Positions 9,158-17,900 of a stretch of DNA of 64,000 nucleotides are shown here, in pieces. The position numbers and the translations under genes were made by a program. The notes beneath the pieces were generated by a model that was not told the DNA's origin, ran no database searches, and saw nothing but the letters and a program-made list of their open reading frames with translations. Position 1 is the first letter of the stretch. Each line of letters opens with the position of its first letter. The DNA comes from Paenilisteria rustica (GTDB lineage: Bacteria; Bacillota; Bacilli; Lactobacillales; Listeriaceae), in the NCBI RefSeq assembly GCF_013820765.1, contig NZ_JABJVM010000015.1, positions 17,252 through 81,251 of the forward strand, read 5' to 3'.

Positions 9158-9820
9158 ATGAAATTTAATAGTGTGTTTGATATTATTGGGCCGGTGATGA
9201 TTGGGCCTTCGAGTTCGCATACGGCGGGGGCTTGTCGGATTGGTGCGGTGGCTCGGAGTGTGTTTAATGAGATGCCGATGCAGGTGGATATTCATTTGTA
9301 TGGGTCTTTTGCGAAGACGTATAAAGGGCATGGGACGGATGTGGCGCTGATTGGTGGTTTGCTTGGGTTCGAAACGGATGATGAGCGGATGCCGGATGCG
9401 ATTAAACTGGCTGAGGAGTGGGGCATGCATATTAATTTCATCGAGGAACGCGAGGAAGCGGCTCACCCTAATACTGTAAAATTGGTGCTTAAAAATGGTA
9501 TGCAACAAACGACTCTTGTCGGGGCATCGATCGGCGGCGGGAAAGTCGAGATTGTGCGCTTGAATGAGTTCGAATTGGAATTTACCGGGATGTCACCAGC
9601 TGTTTTAGTGTTACATAAAGATCGGTTCGGTGCGATTGCTGCGGTTTCTGGAGTTTTTGCCAAGCATGAAATTAATATCGGTCAAATGAAAGTTTCCAGA
9701 AAAGTAAAAGGTGATGAAGCCTTGATGGTGCTTGAGGTTGATCAGCTTGTCGAGCAGGTTGTACTAGATGAGATTAAGGAGTTACAGGATATTTATCAGG
9801 TGGCGAGTTTTGTTTTATGA
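9158..9820 (+). CDS. sdaAB: L-serine dehydratase, beta subunit
   Basis: The 220-residue beta chain of the iron-sulfur L-serine deaminase, which converts L-serine to pyruvate and ammonia. The N-terminal SDH beta segment FDIIGPVMIGPSSSHTAGACRIG (residues 6-28, quoted in part: IGPSSSHTAG) is diagnostic, and the C-terminal third (about 148-220) is an ACT domain that probably senses amino acids. The alpha chain sdaAA follows on the same strand, but 305 bp of repeat sequence lies between them, unlike the close spacing expected for a two-subunit enzyme. Start supported by AAGGGGTG. Confidence 0.92.
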   Translation: MKFNSVFDIIGPVMIGPSSSHTAGACRIGAVARSVFNEMPMQVDIHLYGSFAKTYKGHGTDVALIGGLLGFETDDERMPDAIKLAEEWGMHINFIEEREEAAHPNTVKLVLKNGMQQTTLVGASIGGGKVEIVRLNEFELEFTGMSPAVLVLHKDRFGAIAAVSGVFAKHEINIGQMKVSRKVKGDEALMVLEVDQLVEQVVLDEIKELQDIYQVASFVL

Positions 9821-9933
9821 AAAGCTGAAAGAGCCCGTTTAGCCTCGACAGAAATTGTTAGAGGGCGCAGTGAAAGTCCTTTCTTGACTTTTGCGGAGGC
9901 CACGAAATTTCCGAGAGGCTGGCTCTTGAAGCT
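9820..9933 (+). repeat. Repeat A, copy 2 (between sdaAB and sdaAA)
   Basis: Full-length copy beginning at the last base of the sdaAB stop codon: AAAAGCTGAAAGAGCCCG ... GGCTGGCTCTTGAAGCT. The inner stem is AAAGTC/GACTTT. A partial second left arm (AAAAGCTGAAACGGCCCG) follows at about 9952-9970. Confidence 0.8.
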
Positions 9934-10023
9934 GGATCTGTTGAAAAGCTGAAACGGCCCGTTCAGCTCCAGCTTTTGAAGAGTTGACTAAAAGGAGCGC
10001 AGTCTCGTTACATTCAACTGCAT

Positions 10024-10068
10024 ATTGTGGTTCTAATAAAGCAAACGATGCTTTCCAAGAACCACAAC
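10024..10068 (+). repeat. Repeat B-type hairpin in the sda gap
   Basis: ATTGTGGTTCT (10024-10034) pairs with AGAACCACAAC (10058-10068), and inside the loop AAAGCA pairs with TGCTTT. The flanking sequence (CATTCAACTGC before and AAAGCTAGATC after) matches the reverse complement of the array at 23598-23670, so this is a member of the same composite element. The 9821-10125 gap holds nothing else that I recognise. Confidence 0.7.
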
Positions 10069-10125
10069 AAAGCTAGATCCTAAAGGCGCCAAACACGATT
10101 AAAAACATGATGAGGAGGTTAAAAA

Positions 10126-11025
10126 ATGTTCCACTCAGTGGCAGAACTTATTGATATTGCAAATCGCGATAATAAGCCAATTTCGGAAATCATGATTGAG
10201 CGCGAAATGAGCGTAACGAACAATACGCGCGAAACGATTTTAGCCGTGATGGATCGTAATTTGACAGTGATGGAAGAGGCGATTGTTCGCGGGGAAGAGG
10301 GCGTTGAGTCTACTACTGGGTTGACTGGTGGCGATGCGGTTCTGATGCGCGACTATATTGCAAAAGGGAATATGTTGTCTGGTGAGACGATTTTAGATGC
10401 GGTTGCTAAAGCGATTGCGACAAATGAGGTCAATGCTGCGATGGGCGTAATTTGTGCGACACCAACTGCTGGTAGTGCTGGCGTTGTTCCTGGTGTGCTC
10501 TATGCGGTGAAGGATCGCTTGAACATGTCGCGTGATGATATGCTACGCTTCCTTTTTACAGCTGGGGCATTTGGATTTGTCGTGGCGAATAAGGCGTTTA
10601 TTTCTGGTGCGGCAGGTGGTTGCCAGGCGGAAATTGGGTCGGCGAGTGCGATGGCGTCGGCGGCGATTGTGGAAGCGGCAGGCGGGACTCCCGAACAATC
10701 GGCCGAAGCAATGGCGATGACGATGAAAAATATGTTAGGACTTGTTTGTGATCCGGTGGCTGGTCTTGTTGAGGTACCATGTGTGAAACGTAACGCGCTA
10801 GGAGCTTCACAGGCGATGATTTCAGCGGATATGGCATTAGCGGGTATCAAAAGTAGAATTCCATGTGACGAAGTGATTGAGGCAATGTACCGTGTTGGGC
10901 TACAAATGCCGAGTTCGTTACGTGAAACCGGCGAAGGAGGTCTAGCGGCAACACCTACTGGTAGGGCAGTACAAAGAAAGATCTTTGGTTTGTCGCCGCA
11001 AGAGGAACGTGAAGAATCTGAATGA
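10126..11025 (+). CDS. sdaAA: L-serine dehydratase, alpha subunit
   Basis: The 299-residue catalytic subunit carrying the [4Fe-4S] cluster. Cysteines in the contexts GVICATPTAGSAG, AAGGCQAEIG and GLVCDPVAGLVEVPC match the conserved cluster-binding and structural positions of the family. Substrate is L-serine and product pyruvate, with sdaAB as partner. A good Shine-Dalgarno (GAGGAGG) precedes the start. Its last codons overlap the start of recG by 17 bp. The unusual gap upstream contains repeats; I could not find a convincing separate promoter, so it is probably read through from sdaAB. Confidence 0.93.
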   Translation: MFHSVAELIDIANRDNKPISEIMIEREMSVTNNTRETILAVMDRNLTVMEEAIVRGEEGVESTTGLTGGDAVLMRDYIAKGNMLSGETILDAVAKAIATNEVNAAMGVICATPTAGSAGVVPGVLYAVKDRLNMSRDDMLRFLFTAGAFGFVVANKAFISGAAGGCQAEIGSASAMASAAIVEAAGGTPEQSAEAMAMTMKNMLGLVCDPVAGLVEVPCVKRNALGASQAMISADMALAGIKSRIPCDEVIEAMYRVGLQMPSSLRETGEGGLAATPTGRAVQRKIFGLSPQEEREESE

Positions 11026-13057
11026 TATTCCAGTGACTGACGTAAAAGGAGTCGGCGCTGAAACGGCAAAAACGTTAAAAGAATTGGATATAGAGACAGT
11101 AGCTGATTTACTTTTCAATTTCCCGTATCGGTATGAGGATTATCGGTTGCGGGATTTGTCCGAAGTGGCGCATGAGGAGCGGGTGACAGTGCAAGGAGAA
11201 GTCCTTACCGAGCCTACTCTCGCCTACTATGGAAGGAAGAAATCGAAGCTGTCTTTTCGCGTTGCATCAGGGCATCAAGTCGTGAAAATCGATTTTTTCA
11301 ATCAGCCGTACATAAAAGGAAAGCTGGCAGTTGGTGATGCTGTGACGGTTTCGGGAAAATGGGATAAAGGTCGCGCGCAAATTACGGCGAGTAAATATAA
11401 GTTGGGACACCAAACCTCGGAGGAAGCGCTAGAAGGGGTTTACAGGCTAAAAGGTACAATTCGCAATAAAACGTTGCTGAAATTCACGACGACAGCTTTT
11501 GACGCGTACGGGGAATTGATTATTGAAATTTTACCTGAAAAATGGTTGCAAAAATATCAGCTGATTTCCAGACAGGAAGCGGTTCAATTTTTACATTTTC
11601 CAAAAAGTCCGGAAGAGCTAAAGCAGGCGCGGCGTCGGATGGTTTACGAAGAATTCCTGTTGTTCCAATTGAAAATGCAGCTATTTCGCAAAATTGAGCG
11701 GGAACGGTCTGGCGGGGTGTCGATTGATTATGATGTCAATAATCTGCGTCATTATATTGAGAGCTTGCCATTTCCGCTTACTGGTGCGCAAAAACGAGTG
11801 GTCAACGAAATATGTGGCGACATGAAATCGCATTTCCATATGAATCGCTTGCTTCAAGGGGACGTAGGATCAGGAAAAACCGTCGTGGCCTCGATTGCAC
11901 TTTACGCTGCAGCAAAAAGTGGTTTTCAAGGCGCACTCATGGTCCCGACGGAGATTTTGGCAGAGCAGCATGCGAATTCTTTAGTCGATTTACTGCAACC
12001 CTTCGATGTGACCGTCGGACTCCTAACGAGTAGTGTCAAAGGAAAGCGGCGACGTGAAATGTTGGCGTTACTGGAAGCGGGAGAAATCGATGTTCTTGTC
12101 GGCACGCATGCCCTCATTCAAGACGAGGTTATTTTTAAGAAGCTAGGACTTGTTATCACGGATGAGCAACATCGATTCGGCGTTGAACAGCGGCGAGTTT
12201 TACGCGAAAAAGGCGAATTTCCCGACGTGTTATTCATGACGGCGACACCCATTCCGCGGACGCTTGCCATCACGGCTTTTGGTGAAATGGACGTGTCGGT
12301 TATCGATGAATTACCAGCTGGTCGGAAGCAAATCGAGACCTATTGGGTGAAACATCAAATGCTCGAACGCGTCATTGGTTTTATCGAACAGGAAATCACG
12401 AAAGGGCGTCAAGCTTACGTGATTTGTCCACTTATTGAAGAATCTGAAAAACTAGACGTTCAAAATGCTATCGATGTGTATAATATTCTAAATGGCAAAT
12501 GGCAAGGCAAGCATTCCGCGGGCTTGATGCACGGCAAACTTCCATCGGTAGAAAAAGATCAAATTATGCGAGACTTCAACGATCACAAAATCGATTGTCT
12601 CGTATCCACGACGGTTGTCGAAGTTGGTGTTAACGTTCCAAACGCAACGATGATGGTTATTTATGACGCCGACCGCTTTGGTCTCGCGCAACTTCACCAG
12701 CTTCGTGGACGCGTTGGGCGTGGCGCTGAACAATCCTTCTGTGTTCTCATTGCTGATCCGAAAACGGAAGTCGGCAAGGAGCGGATGACGATTATGACCG
12801 AAACAAACGATGGCTTTGTTGTCAGTGAGCGCGACTTAGAACTCCGCGGTCCCGGCGATTTCTTTGGTAAAAAGCAAAGCGGTATCCCGGAATTCAAAGT
12901 CGCCGATATGGTGCACGACTATCGGGTTTTAGAAATTGCCCGTCAAGATGCTGTTGAAATCATTTACCACGATGGCTTTTTAGAACAAGCAGAATACACT
13001 CCATTACGCGACTTTTTCGAGGCAAATGGCGTCTTCGGTGAACAGAAATTAGACTGA
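11009..13057 (+). CDS. recG: ATP-dependent DNA helicase RecG
   Basis: Remodels stalled replication forks and Holliday junctions. I place the start at the GTG at 11009 (VKNLNDIPV, 682 residues, equal to the B. subtilis protein) because AGAGGA lies just upstream; an in-frame ATG at 10985 would add eight unlikely residues. Domains in order are the N-terminal wedge/OB domain (about 1-230) and the SF2 helicase core with Walker A GDVGSGKT near 287-294, the Walker B variant TDEQHR and motif III MTATPIPRT. It overlaps sdaAA, so translation may be coupled. Confidence 0.95.
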   Translation: MKNLNDIPVTDVKGVGAETAKTLKELDIETVADLLFNFPYRYEDYRLRDLSEVAHEERVTVQGEVLTEPTLAYYGRKKSKLSFRVASGHQVVKIDFFNQPYIKGKLAVGDAVTVSGKWDKGRAQITASKYKLGHQTSEEALEGVYRLKGTIRNKTLLKFTTTAFDAYGELIIEILPEKWLQKYQLISRQEAVQFLHFPKSPEELKQARRRMVYEEFLLFQLKMQLFRKIERERSGGVSIDYDVNNLRHYIESLPFPLTGAQKRVVNEICGDMKSHFHMNRLLQGDVGSGKTVVASIALYAAAKSGFQGALMVPTEILAEQHANSLVDLLQPFDVTVGLLTSSVKGKRRREMLALLEAGEIDVLVGTHALIQDEVIFKKLGLVITDEQHRFGVEQRRVLREKGEFPDVLFMTATPIPRTLAITAFGEMDVSVIDELPAGRKQIETYWVKHQMLERVIGFIEQEITKGRQAYVICPLIEESEKLDVQNAIDVYNILNGKWQGKHSAGLMHGKLPSVEKDQIMRDFNDHKIDCLVSTTVVEVGVNVPNATMMVIYDADRFGLAQLHQLRGRVGRGAEQSFCVLIADPKTEVGKERMTIMTETNDGFVVSERDLELRGPGDFFGKKQSGIPEFKVADMVHDYRVLEIARQDAVEIIYHDGFLEQAEYTPLRDFFEANGVFGEQKLD

Positions 13058-13084
13058 TTACTGAAATACGCCTAGCCTTATAAC

Positions 13085-13134
13085 TTGCATGTTGGGAGCA
13101 TTTTTTATATATTACTCTTAGTATCTGGTGTTAA
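13085..13134 (+). promoter_or_regulatory. fapR promoter with FapR operator
   Basis: TTGCAT (13085-13090) and TATATT (13108-13113) are separated by 17 bp. Directly downstream, TTAGTATCTGGTGTTAA (13118-13134) closely matches the FapR binding consensus known from Bacillus and Staphylococcus (TTAGTA-N-CTGGT-type dyad). It would let FapR repress its own operon when malonyl-CoA is scarce. Confidence 0.8.
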
Positions 13135-13163
13135 ATTTCAAAGAAGAAGAGGAGGGAACGCAG

Positions 13164-13748
13164 ATGAAAAAATATCCGAAAAAAGAAAGACAAGCGCGGC
13201 TGGCCCAGGCCATTGAAGATAATCCATTTATCACGGATGAACAACTGGCCGAAAAGTTTCAAGTCAGTGTGCAGACGGTTCGACTAGACCGGGTTGCGCT
13301 TGCGATTCCAGAACTTCGCGAACGAATTAAGCATGTGGCTTCCGAAAACTACGCAGATGCCGTTCGCTCCCTTCCAATCGAAGAAATTATCGGTGAAATC
13401 ATTGATATTGAATTAAATAAAGGCGCTATTTCGATTTTTGAAGTAGGTCCAGAACATGTTTTCAAACGAAATAAAATTGCCCGCGGACATCATTTGTTCG
13501 CCCAAGCCAACTCGCTTGCAACGGCTATTATCCCGAACGATTTAGCCTTGACAACGCAGGCAACCGTTCGATTTATTCATTCTGTAAAAGAAGGGGAACG
13601 CGTGATTGCGAAGGCGAAAGTACGTGATGATCGCGATAGTAAGTCCATCACAATTGTGGATGTCAACAGTTATGTCGGTGATGAACTGGTTTTAAAAGGA
13701 AAATTCGAGATGTACCATACAACAGAAAAAAGGAGTGACGTGAAATGA
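13164..13748 (+). CDS. fapR: Fatty acid/phospholipid biosynthesis repressor FapR
   Basis: The 194-residue malonyl-CoA-responsive repressor. The N-terminal DeoR-like helix-turn-helix ([21 protein letters not shown], roughly residues 23-43) and a C-terminal hot-dog fold domain that binds malonyl-CoA ([14 protein letters not shown] near 107-120) are both visible. I choose the ATG at 13164, preceded by GAGGAGGG, rather than one 12 codons upstream. The gene overlaps plsX by 4 bp and has a FapR operator at its promoter, indicating autoregulation. Confidence 0.95.
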   Translation: MKKYPKKERQARLAQAIEDNPFITDEQLAEKFQVSVQTVRLDRVALAIPELRERIKHVASENYADAVRSLPIEEIIGEIIDIELNKGAISIFEVGPEHVFKRNKIARGHHLFAQANSLATAIIPNDLALTTQATVRFIHSVKEGERVIAKAKVRDDRDSKSITIVDVNSYVGDELVLKGKFEMYHTTEKRSDVK

Positions 13749-14782
13749 AAATTGCAGTAGATGCAATGGGCGGCGATAATGCGCCTAAAGAAATTGTGTT
13801 GGGTGTTATGAAAGCCGCCGCACAGTATAAAGATGTAGAATTCCTCCTTTTTGGTGATGAAGTGAAAATCAATGAATATTTGGCTGATAAAACGCGTATC
13901 CAAGTCATACATACGGACGAAAAAATCGAAAGTGATGATGAACCGGTCCGTGCTGTGAAACGTAAAAAGAAAGCGTCGATGGTTCTAGCCGCACAAGCCG
14001 TGAAAGATGGCGAAGCGGATGCCTGTATTTCTGCGGGGAACACAGGAGCCTTAATGGCAACTGGCTTGTTCGTGATTGGCCGCATAAAAGGAATCGATCG
14101 TCCAGCCTTAGCACCAACATTGCCAACCGTTACCGGAAAAGGCTTCGTTATGCTTGATTTAGGCGCGAATTCCGAAGCAAAACCCGAGCATCTTTTGCAG
14201 TTTGGGTTAATGGGTTCGGTTTACGCTGAGAAAGTCCGCAAAATCGAGCGTCCACGCGTGGCTTTGCTCAACATCGGAACCGAGGAAACAAAAGGAAATG
14301 ATTTAACAAAACGTGCTTTTGAATTGATGAAAAATCAAGAAGCGTACAACTTTGTCGGCAATGTAGAAGCACGGGATATCATGATGGATGTCGCGGATGT
14401 CATCGTAACAGACGGCTTTACGGGCAACATGGTTTTGAAATCCATCGAAGGGACAGCTGGCGCCTTCTTCAGTCTTATGAAAATGAGTCTACTAAATGGC
14501 TTCAAAAATAAAATCGCCGCATCGTTCTTGAAAAAAGATTTGACGGAATTAAAAGCGAAAATGGACTACAGTGAATACGGTGGCGCCTGCTTATTCGGCG
14601 TTCAAGCCCCGGTTATTAAAGCACACGGATCATCGAATGCCAGAGCGATTTTTTCAACGATTCGCCAAGCGCGTGATATGGTTCAAAAACAAGTTGTCGA
14701 AACAATCGTTACTGAGGTCGCGAGCGGTCACTTAAAAGCAGAGCAAGATAAAGCAAATCAAGGAGGCACGAAAGATGAGTAA
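13745..14782 (+). CDS. plsX: Phosphate acyltransferase PlsX
   Basis: Converts acyl-ACP to acyl-phosphate, the donor for PlsY in the first step of phosphatidic acid synthesis. The 345-residue protein begins [14 protein letters not shown] and has the [12 protein letters not shown] block near residue 97, both characteristic. It is a peripheral membrane enzyme. ATGA overlap with fapR and an 8-bp overlap with fabD point to a tight operon. In the same species FakA would feed acyl-phosphate into this pool. Confidence 0.96.
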   Translation: MKIAVDAMGGDNAPKEIVLGVMKAAAQYKDVEFLLFGDEVKINEYLADKTRIQVIHTDEKIESDDEPVRAVKRKKKASMVLAAQAVKDGEADACISAGNTGALMATGLFVIGRIKGIDRPALAPTLPTVTGKGFVMLDLGANSEAKPEHLLQFGLMGSVYAEKVRKIERPRVALLNIGTEETKGNDLTKRAFELMKNQEAYNFVGNVEARDIMMDVADVIVTDGFTGNMVLKSIEGTAGAFFSLMKMSLLNGFKNKIAASFLKKDLTELKAKMDYSEYGGACLFGVQAPVIKAHGSSNARAIFSTIRQARDMVQKQVVETIVTEVASGHLKAEQDKANQGGTKDE

Positions 14783-15725
14783 AATAGCATTCGTATTCCC
14801 AGGTCAAGGATCACAAAAGGTAGGCATGGGGCAAGATGTTGCAGCAGAATATCAAGAAGCGCAAGCCGTTTATACAGCTGCTGACGCTAAATTAGGCTAC
14901 GCTATCACAGATATCATTGCAGAGGGCCCGATGGAACTTTTAACAAAATCAGAAAATGCTCAACCAGCGCTTGTTTCGACGAGTGTGGCGATTTTAAAGG
15001 CGCTGGAAACGTATGGCGTAAAGGCGGATTTCGTTGCCGGACATAGTTTAGGGGAGTACAGCGCGCTTGTTGCGGGTGGATTTTTAACTGCAGAGGACGC
15101 GATTTATTTAGTACACCGACGCGGTAAATTGATGGAAGCAGCCGTGCCAAATGGTCAAGGTGCGATGGCCGCTGTTTTAGGCTTAGATCGCGAAACACTT
15201 GGAGCTATAACGGATTCTGTCACAACAGCAGGCGACGATGTGCAGTTAGCGAATCTCAATTGCCCAGGTCAAATCGTTATTTCAGGAACCGTAGCAGGCG
15301 TTGAAAAAGCTGGTGAACAAGCGAAAGAAGCTGGCGCCAAACGTGTGTTACCTCTTGCGGTAAGCGGTCCGTTCCACTCGAAATTAATGGTTCCAGCAGC
15401 CGAACAATTCCAAGCCGAACTAGACCAAGTGACTTTTCAAGATGGCACAATTCCAGTCGTAAATAACGTTGATGCAAAAGCAACCACGGATAAAAACGCC
15501 ATCCCAGAAAAATTAGTGCAGCAAATCTATTCACCTGTTTTGTGGGAAGATATCATTACAAATCTCGTAGCACAAGGCGTGGATACATTTGTTGAGATTG
15601 GTTCAGGAAAAGTACTTTCTGGCCTAATCAAGAAAATTAATCGCGATGTAACGATTCTTGCAGCAGGTGATGTTGCCTCTGTCAAAGAAGTAGCAGAACA
15701 ATTAAAGGAGGCAGCCAAACAATGA
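14775..15725 (+). CDS. fabD: Malonyl-CoA:ACP transacylase
   Basis: Loads malonyl groups onto acyl carrier protein. The 316-residue sequence shows [14 protein letters not shown] at the N-terminus and the nucleophile motif GHSLGEY near residues 89-95 (serine at 91), plus the histidine in GPFHSKLM near 197-204. Overlaps plsX upstream and fabG by 4 bp downstream. Start preceded by AGGAGGCACG. Confidence 0.96.
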   Translation: MSKIAFVFPGQGSQKVGMGQDVAAEYQEAQAVYTAADAKLGYAITDIIAEGPMELLTKSENAQPALVSTSVAILKALETYGVKADFVAGHSLGEYSALVAGGFLTAEDAIYLVHRRGKLMEAAVPNGQGAMAAVLGLDRETLGAITDSVTTAGDDVQLANLNCPGQIVISGTVAGVEKAGEQAKEAGAKRVLPLAVSGPFHSKLMVPAAEQFQAELDQVTFQDGTIPVVNNVDAKATTDKNAIPEKLVQQIYSPVLWEDIITNLVAQGVDTFVEIGSGKVLSGLIKKINRDVTILAAGDVASVKEVAEQLKEAAKQ

Positions 15726-16465
15726 CTTTAACAGGAAAAGTAGCCCTAGTAACAGGCGGATCACGCGGAATTGGTCGCGAAATCGTCATGACACTAGCCA
15801 AACAAGGCGCGACGGTATTTTTTAATTATAATGGTTCTCAAGAAGCCGCAGAAGCAATCGTTAGTGAGATTGTGGCAGCTGGTGGAGAAGCCGCAGCGAT
15901 GAAAGCCAATGTTGCTGTCGAGGAAGACGTACAAGCCTTATTTAAAGAAGCGGTAGACAAATATGGACGAATCGATATTTTAGTCAATAACGCAGGTATT
16001 ACGCGCGATAACCTACTGATGCGCATGAAAGTAGACGAGTGGGATGCGGTTATTGATACGAATCTAAAAGGTGTTTTCCTTTGCACAAAAGCCGTTTCTC
16101 GTACGATGATGAAACAGCGCTACGGTAAAATTATTAATATCACATCTGTTGTTGGTTTGATTGGAAACGCTGGTCAAGCGAATTATGTGGCAAGTAAGGC
16201 CGGCGTGATTGGCCTTACAAAAACGACGGCGCGTGAATTAGCGACGCGCGGCATTAATGTGAATGCGGTCGCTCCAGGTTTTATTGCTACAGAAATGACG
16301 GATGAGTTAGATGAAGCGACGAAAGAAGCAATGTTAGCGCAAATCCCGCTTGGTAAATATGGTTCGGTGGAAGACGTTGCGAATGCGGTATTGTTCTTAG
16401 CGAGTGATGTTTCAAGCTATATGACGGGGCAGACGATTGCAATCGATGGCGGCATGACAATGTAA
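15722..16465 (+). CDS. fabG: 3-oxoacyl-[ACP] reductase
   Basis: NADPH-dependent short-chain dehydrogenase reducing beta-ketoacyl-ACP in fatty acid elongation. The 247-residue protein has [11 protein letters not shown] near residues 10-20 (cofactor binding), NNAG near 88-91, and the catalytic YVASK near 153-157 with the preceding serine in ITSVVG. Fourth gene of the fapR operon; a repeat C hairpin follows its stop codon by about 10 bp. Confidence 0.96.
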   Translation: MTLTGKVALVTGGSRGIGREIVMTLAKQGATVFFNYNGSQEAAEAIVSEIVAAGGEAAAMKANVAVEEDVQALFKEAVDKYGRIDILVNNAGITRDNLLMRMKVDEWDAVIDTNLKGVFLCTKAVSRTMMKQRYGKIINITSVVGLIGNAGQANYVASKAGVIGLTKTTARELATRGINVNAVAPGFIATEMTDELDEATKEAMLAQIPLGKYGSVEDVANAVLFLASDVSSYMTGQTIAIDGGMTM

Positions 16466-16474
16466 TCTTTCAGC

Positions 16475-16587
16475 GCGACGAGAAACACCTATCTTCGTCG
16501 TTAAAGTCTGTGCTCCGATGCTCACGTACCACAGTACGCTCCGCTTCGGTGCTCGACTTTGCCTAGAATCTGGGCATTTCTCGTCGC
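16475..16587 (+). repeat. Repeat C, copy 2 (downstream of fabG)
   Basis: Shares the core TCGTCGTTAAAGTCTGTGC ... GTGCTCGACTTTGCCTAG with the copy after fakA, but its outer arms are GCGACGAGAAA (16475-16485) and TTTCTCGTCGC (16577-16587), different in sequence yet again perfectly complementary. In the core, AAAGCC/GGCTTT of copy 1 is AAAGTC/GACTTT here, a matched change on both strands. Confidence 0.8.
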
Positions 16588-16697
16588 CCAGCAGTTTGGC
16601 GGCACGGAGTTGGATTGGGAGTTAGTCGAAAATAAGGCTGAAATACGCCAGTTTCCGAGCTTTTGCGCATATTTTCATGTCTTTTTTTAATTAATAG

Positions 16698-16726
16698 TTT
16701 ACGAATACGAAGAAATCCTATATAAT
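16698..16726 (+). promoter_or_regulatory. acpP promoter
   Basis: TTTACG (16698-16703), a 17-bp spacer and TATAAT (16721-16726). This gives acpP its own strong promoter separate from the fapR operon. Confidence 0.7.
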
Positions 16727-16747
16727 ACTTGGAGGGAGGTGAAGTAA

Positions 16748-16984
<237 letters not shown>

Positions 16985-17010
16985 TTCCGACTTGTTTTAA
17001 ACAAATGAAC

Positions 17011-17092
17011 GAGGGTGTCTAGGTAGCACAGACTGTTTTAGACGGGTATTCCGGTTAAAAATTCTGTCGCACACCTAGACATCCTCTTTTTC
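17011..17092 (+). terminator. Terminator after acpP
   Basis: A long hairpin with GAGGGTGTCTAGGT (17011-17024) pairing with ACCTAGACATCCTC (17073-17086), one mismatch, and a T-run at 17087-17091. Confidence 0.75.
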
Positions 17093-17102
17093 CACATTAA
17101 AG

Positions 17103-17150
17103 TTTATTTTCTAAGCAGACTCTTCTCTTAAAAGATGTTTAGAAAATAAA
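17103..17150 (+). promoter_or_regulatory. Inverted repeat in the rnc leader
   Basis: Perfect 12-bp arms TTTATTTTCTAA (17103-17114) and TTAGAAAATAAA (17139-17150) with additional pairing of TCTT and AAGA inside. No T-run follows, so it is not an ordinary terminator. If transcribed it forms a double-stranded stem about 40 nt upstream of the RNase III start codon. Confidence 0.5.
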
Positions 17151-17191
17151 GCTCTGATGTGTCTAGTTGATTGAAATGGAGGGCTTTACAG

Positions 17192-17881
17192 ATGGATCTT
17201 TGGGAAGAATTACAGGAAAGTGTTGGTTTTACATTTACAGATACGAATCTTCTAAAAACGGCTTTTACGCACTCGTCTTACGTGAATGAACATCGCAAGG
17301 AAAAAATTCAGGATAATGAGCGCTTGGAGTTTCTAGGGGACGCGGTGCTTGAGGTGACGGTTTCGCATTACTTATTCACGAAATTTCCAAGTATGGCGGA
17401 AGGGCAAATGACGAAAATGCGTGCAGCAATCGTATGTGAACCTTCGCTCGTTGATTTTGCGGAAATGGTGAACTTCTCGCGGTATGTGAGACTTGGACGC
17501 GGGGAAGAGCGGGCTGGTGGTAGAACGCGCCCGGCGTTGCTTGCAGATGTGTTTGAGTCCTTTATTGGAGCGTTATTCCTTGATCAAGGGCTGGACAAGG
17601 TCGTGCGATTCCTCGAGCGCGTTGTGTTTCCAAAAATCGATGCTGGTTATTTTGAGCAAACTGTTGATTATAAAACGCAGCTACAAGAAATTGTGCAAAA
17701 AGACCGTGATGTCGTGATTACGTATACGATTCTAGATGAAAAAGGGCCTGCGCACAGCAAGGCTTTCGAGGCAATTGTTGCCATCAACCAAGAAAAACGC
17801 GGCGCTGGAACGGGTAAGACGAAGAAACAAGCGGAGCAAAATGCCGCCAAAAGCGCTATCCAAGCGTTGCGCCAAAACTAA
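17192..17881 (+). CDS. rnc: Ribonuclease III
   Basis: Cleaves double-stranded RNA in rRNA and mRNA processing. The 229-residue protein contains the signature ERLEFLGDAVL near residues 42-52 with the metal-binding glutamate and aspartate, a second catalytic region ADVFESFIGALFLD near 117-130, and a C-terminal double-stranded RNA-binding domain from about 155. The ATG at 17192 with GGAGGG upstream is preferred over an in-frame ATG at 17171. Followed by smc after 19 bp. Confidence 0.95.
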   Translation: MDLWEELQESVGFTFTDTNLLKTAFTHSSYVNEHRKEKIQDNERLEFLGDAVLEVTVSHYLFTKFPSMAEGQMTKMRAAIVCEPSLVDFAEMVNFSRYVRLGRGEERAGGRTRPALLADVFESFIGALFLDQGLDKVVRFLERVVFPKIDAGYFEQTVDYKTQLQEIVQKDRDVVITYTILDEKGPAHSKAFEAIVAINQEKRGAGTGKTKKQAEQNAAKSAIQALRQN

Positions 17882-17900
17882 GCGGTGAAGGAGTCCGGAC

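Noticed and set aside
10500..11069. Minus-strand open frame of 189 codons opposite sdaAA
   Set aside because: A shadow of the codon bias of sdaAA/recG; the encoded sequence is low-complexity in Pro/Ala/Ser and no start signal is seen.
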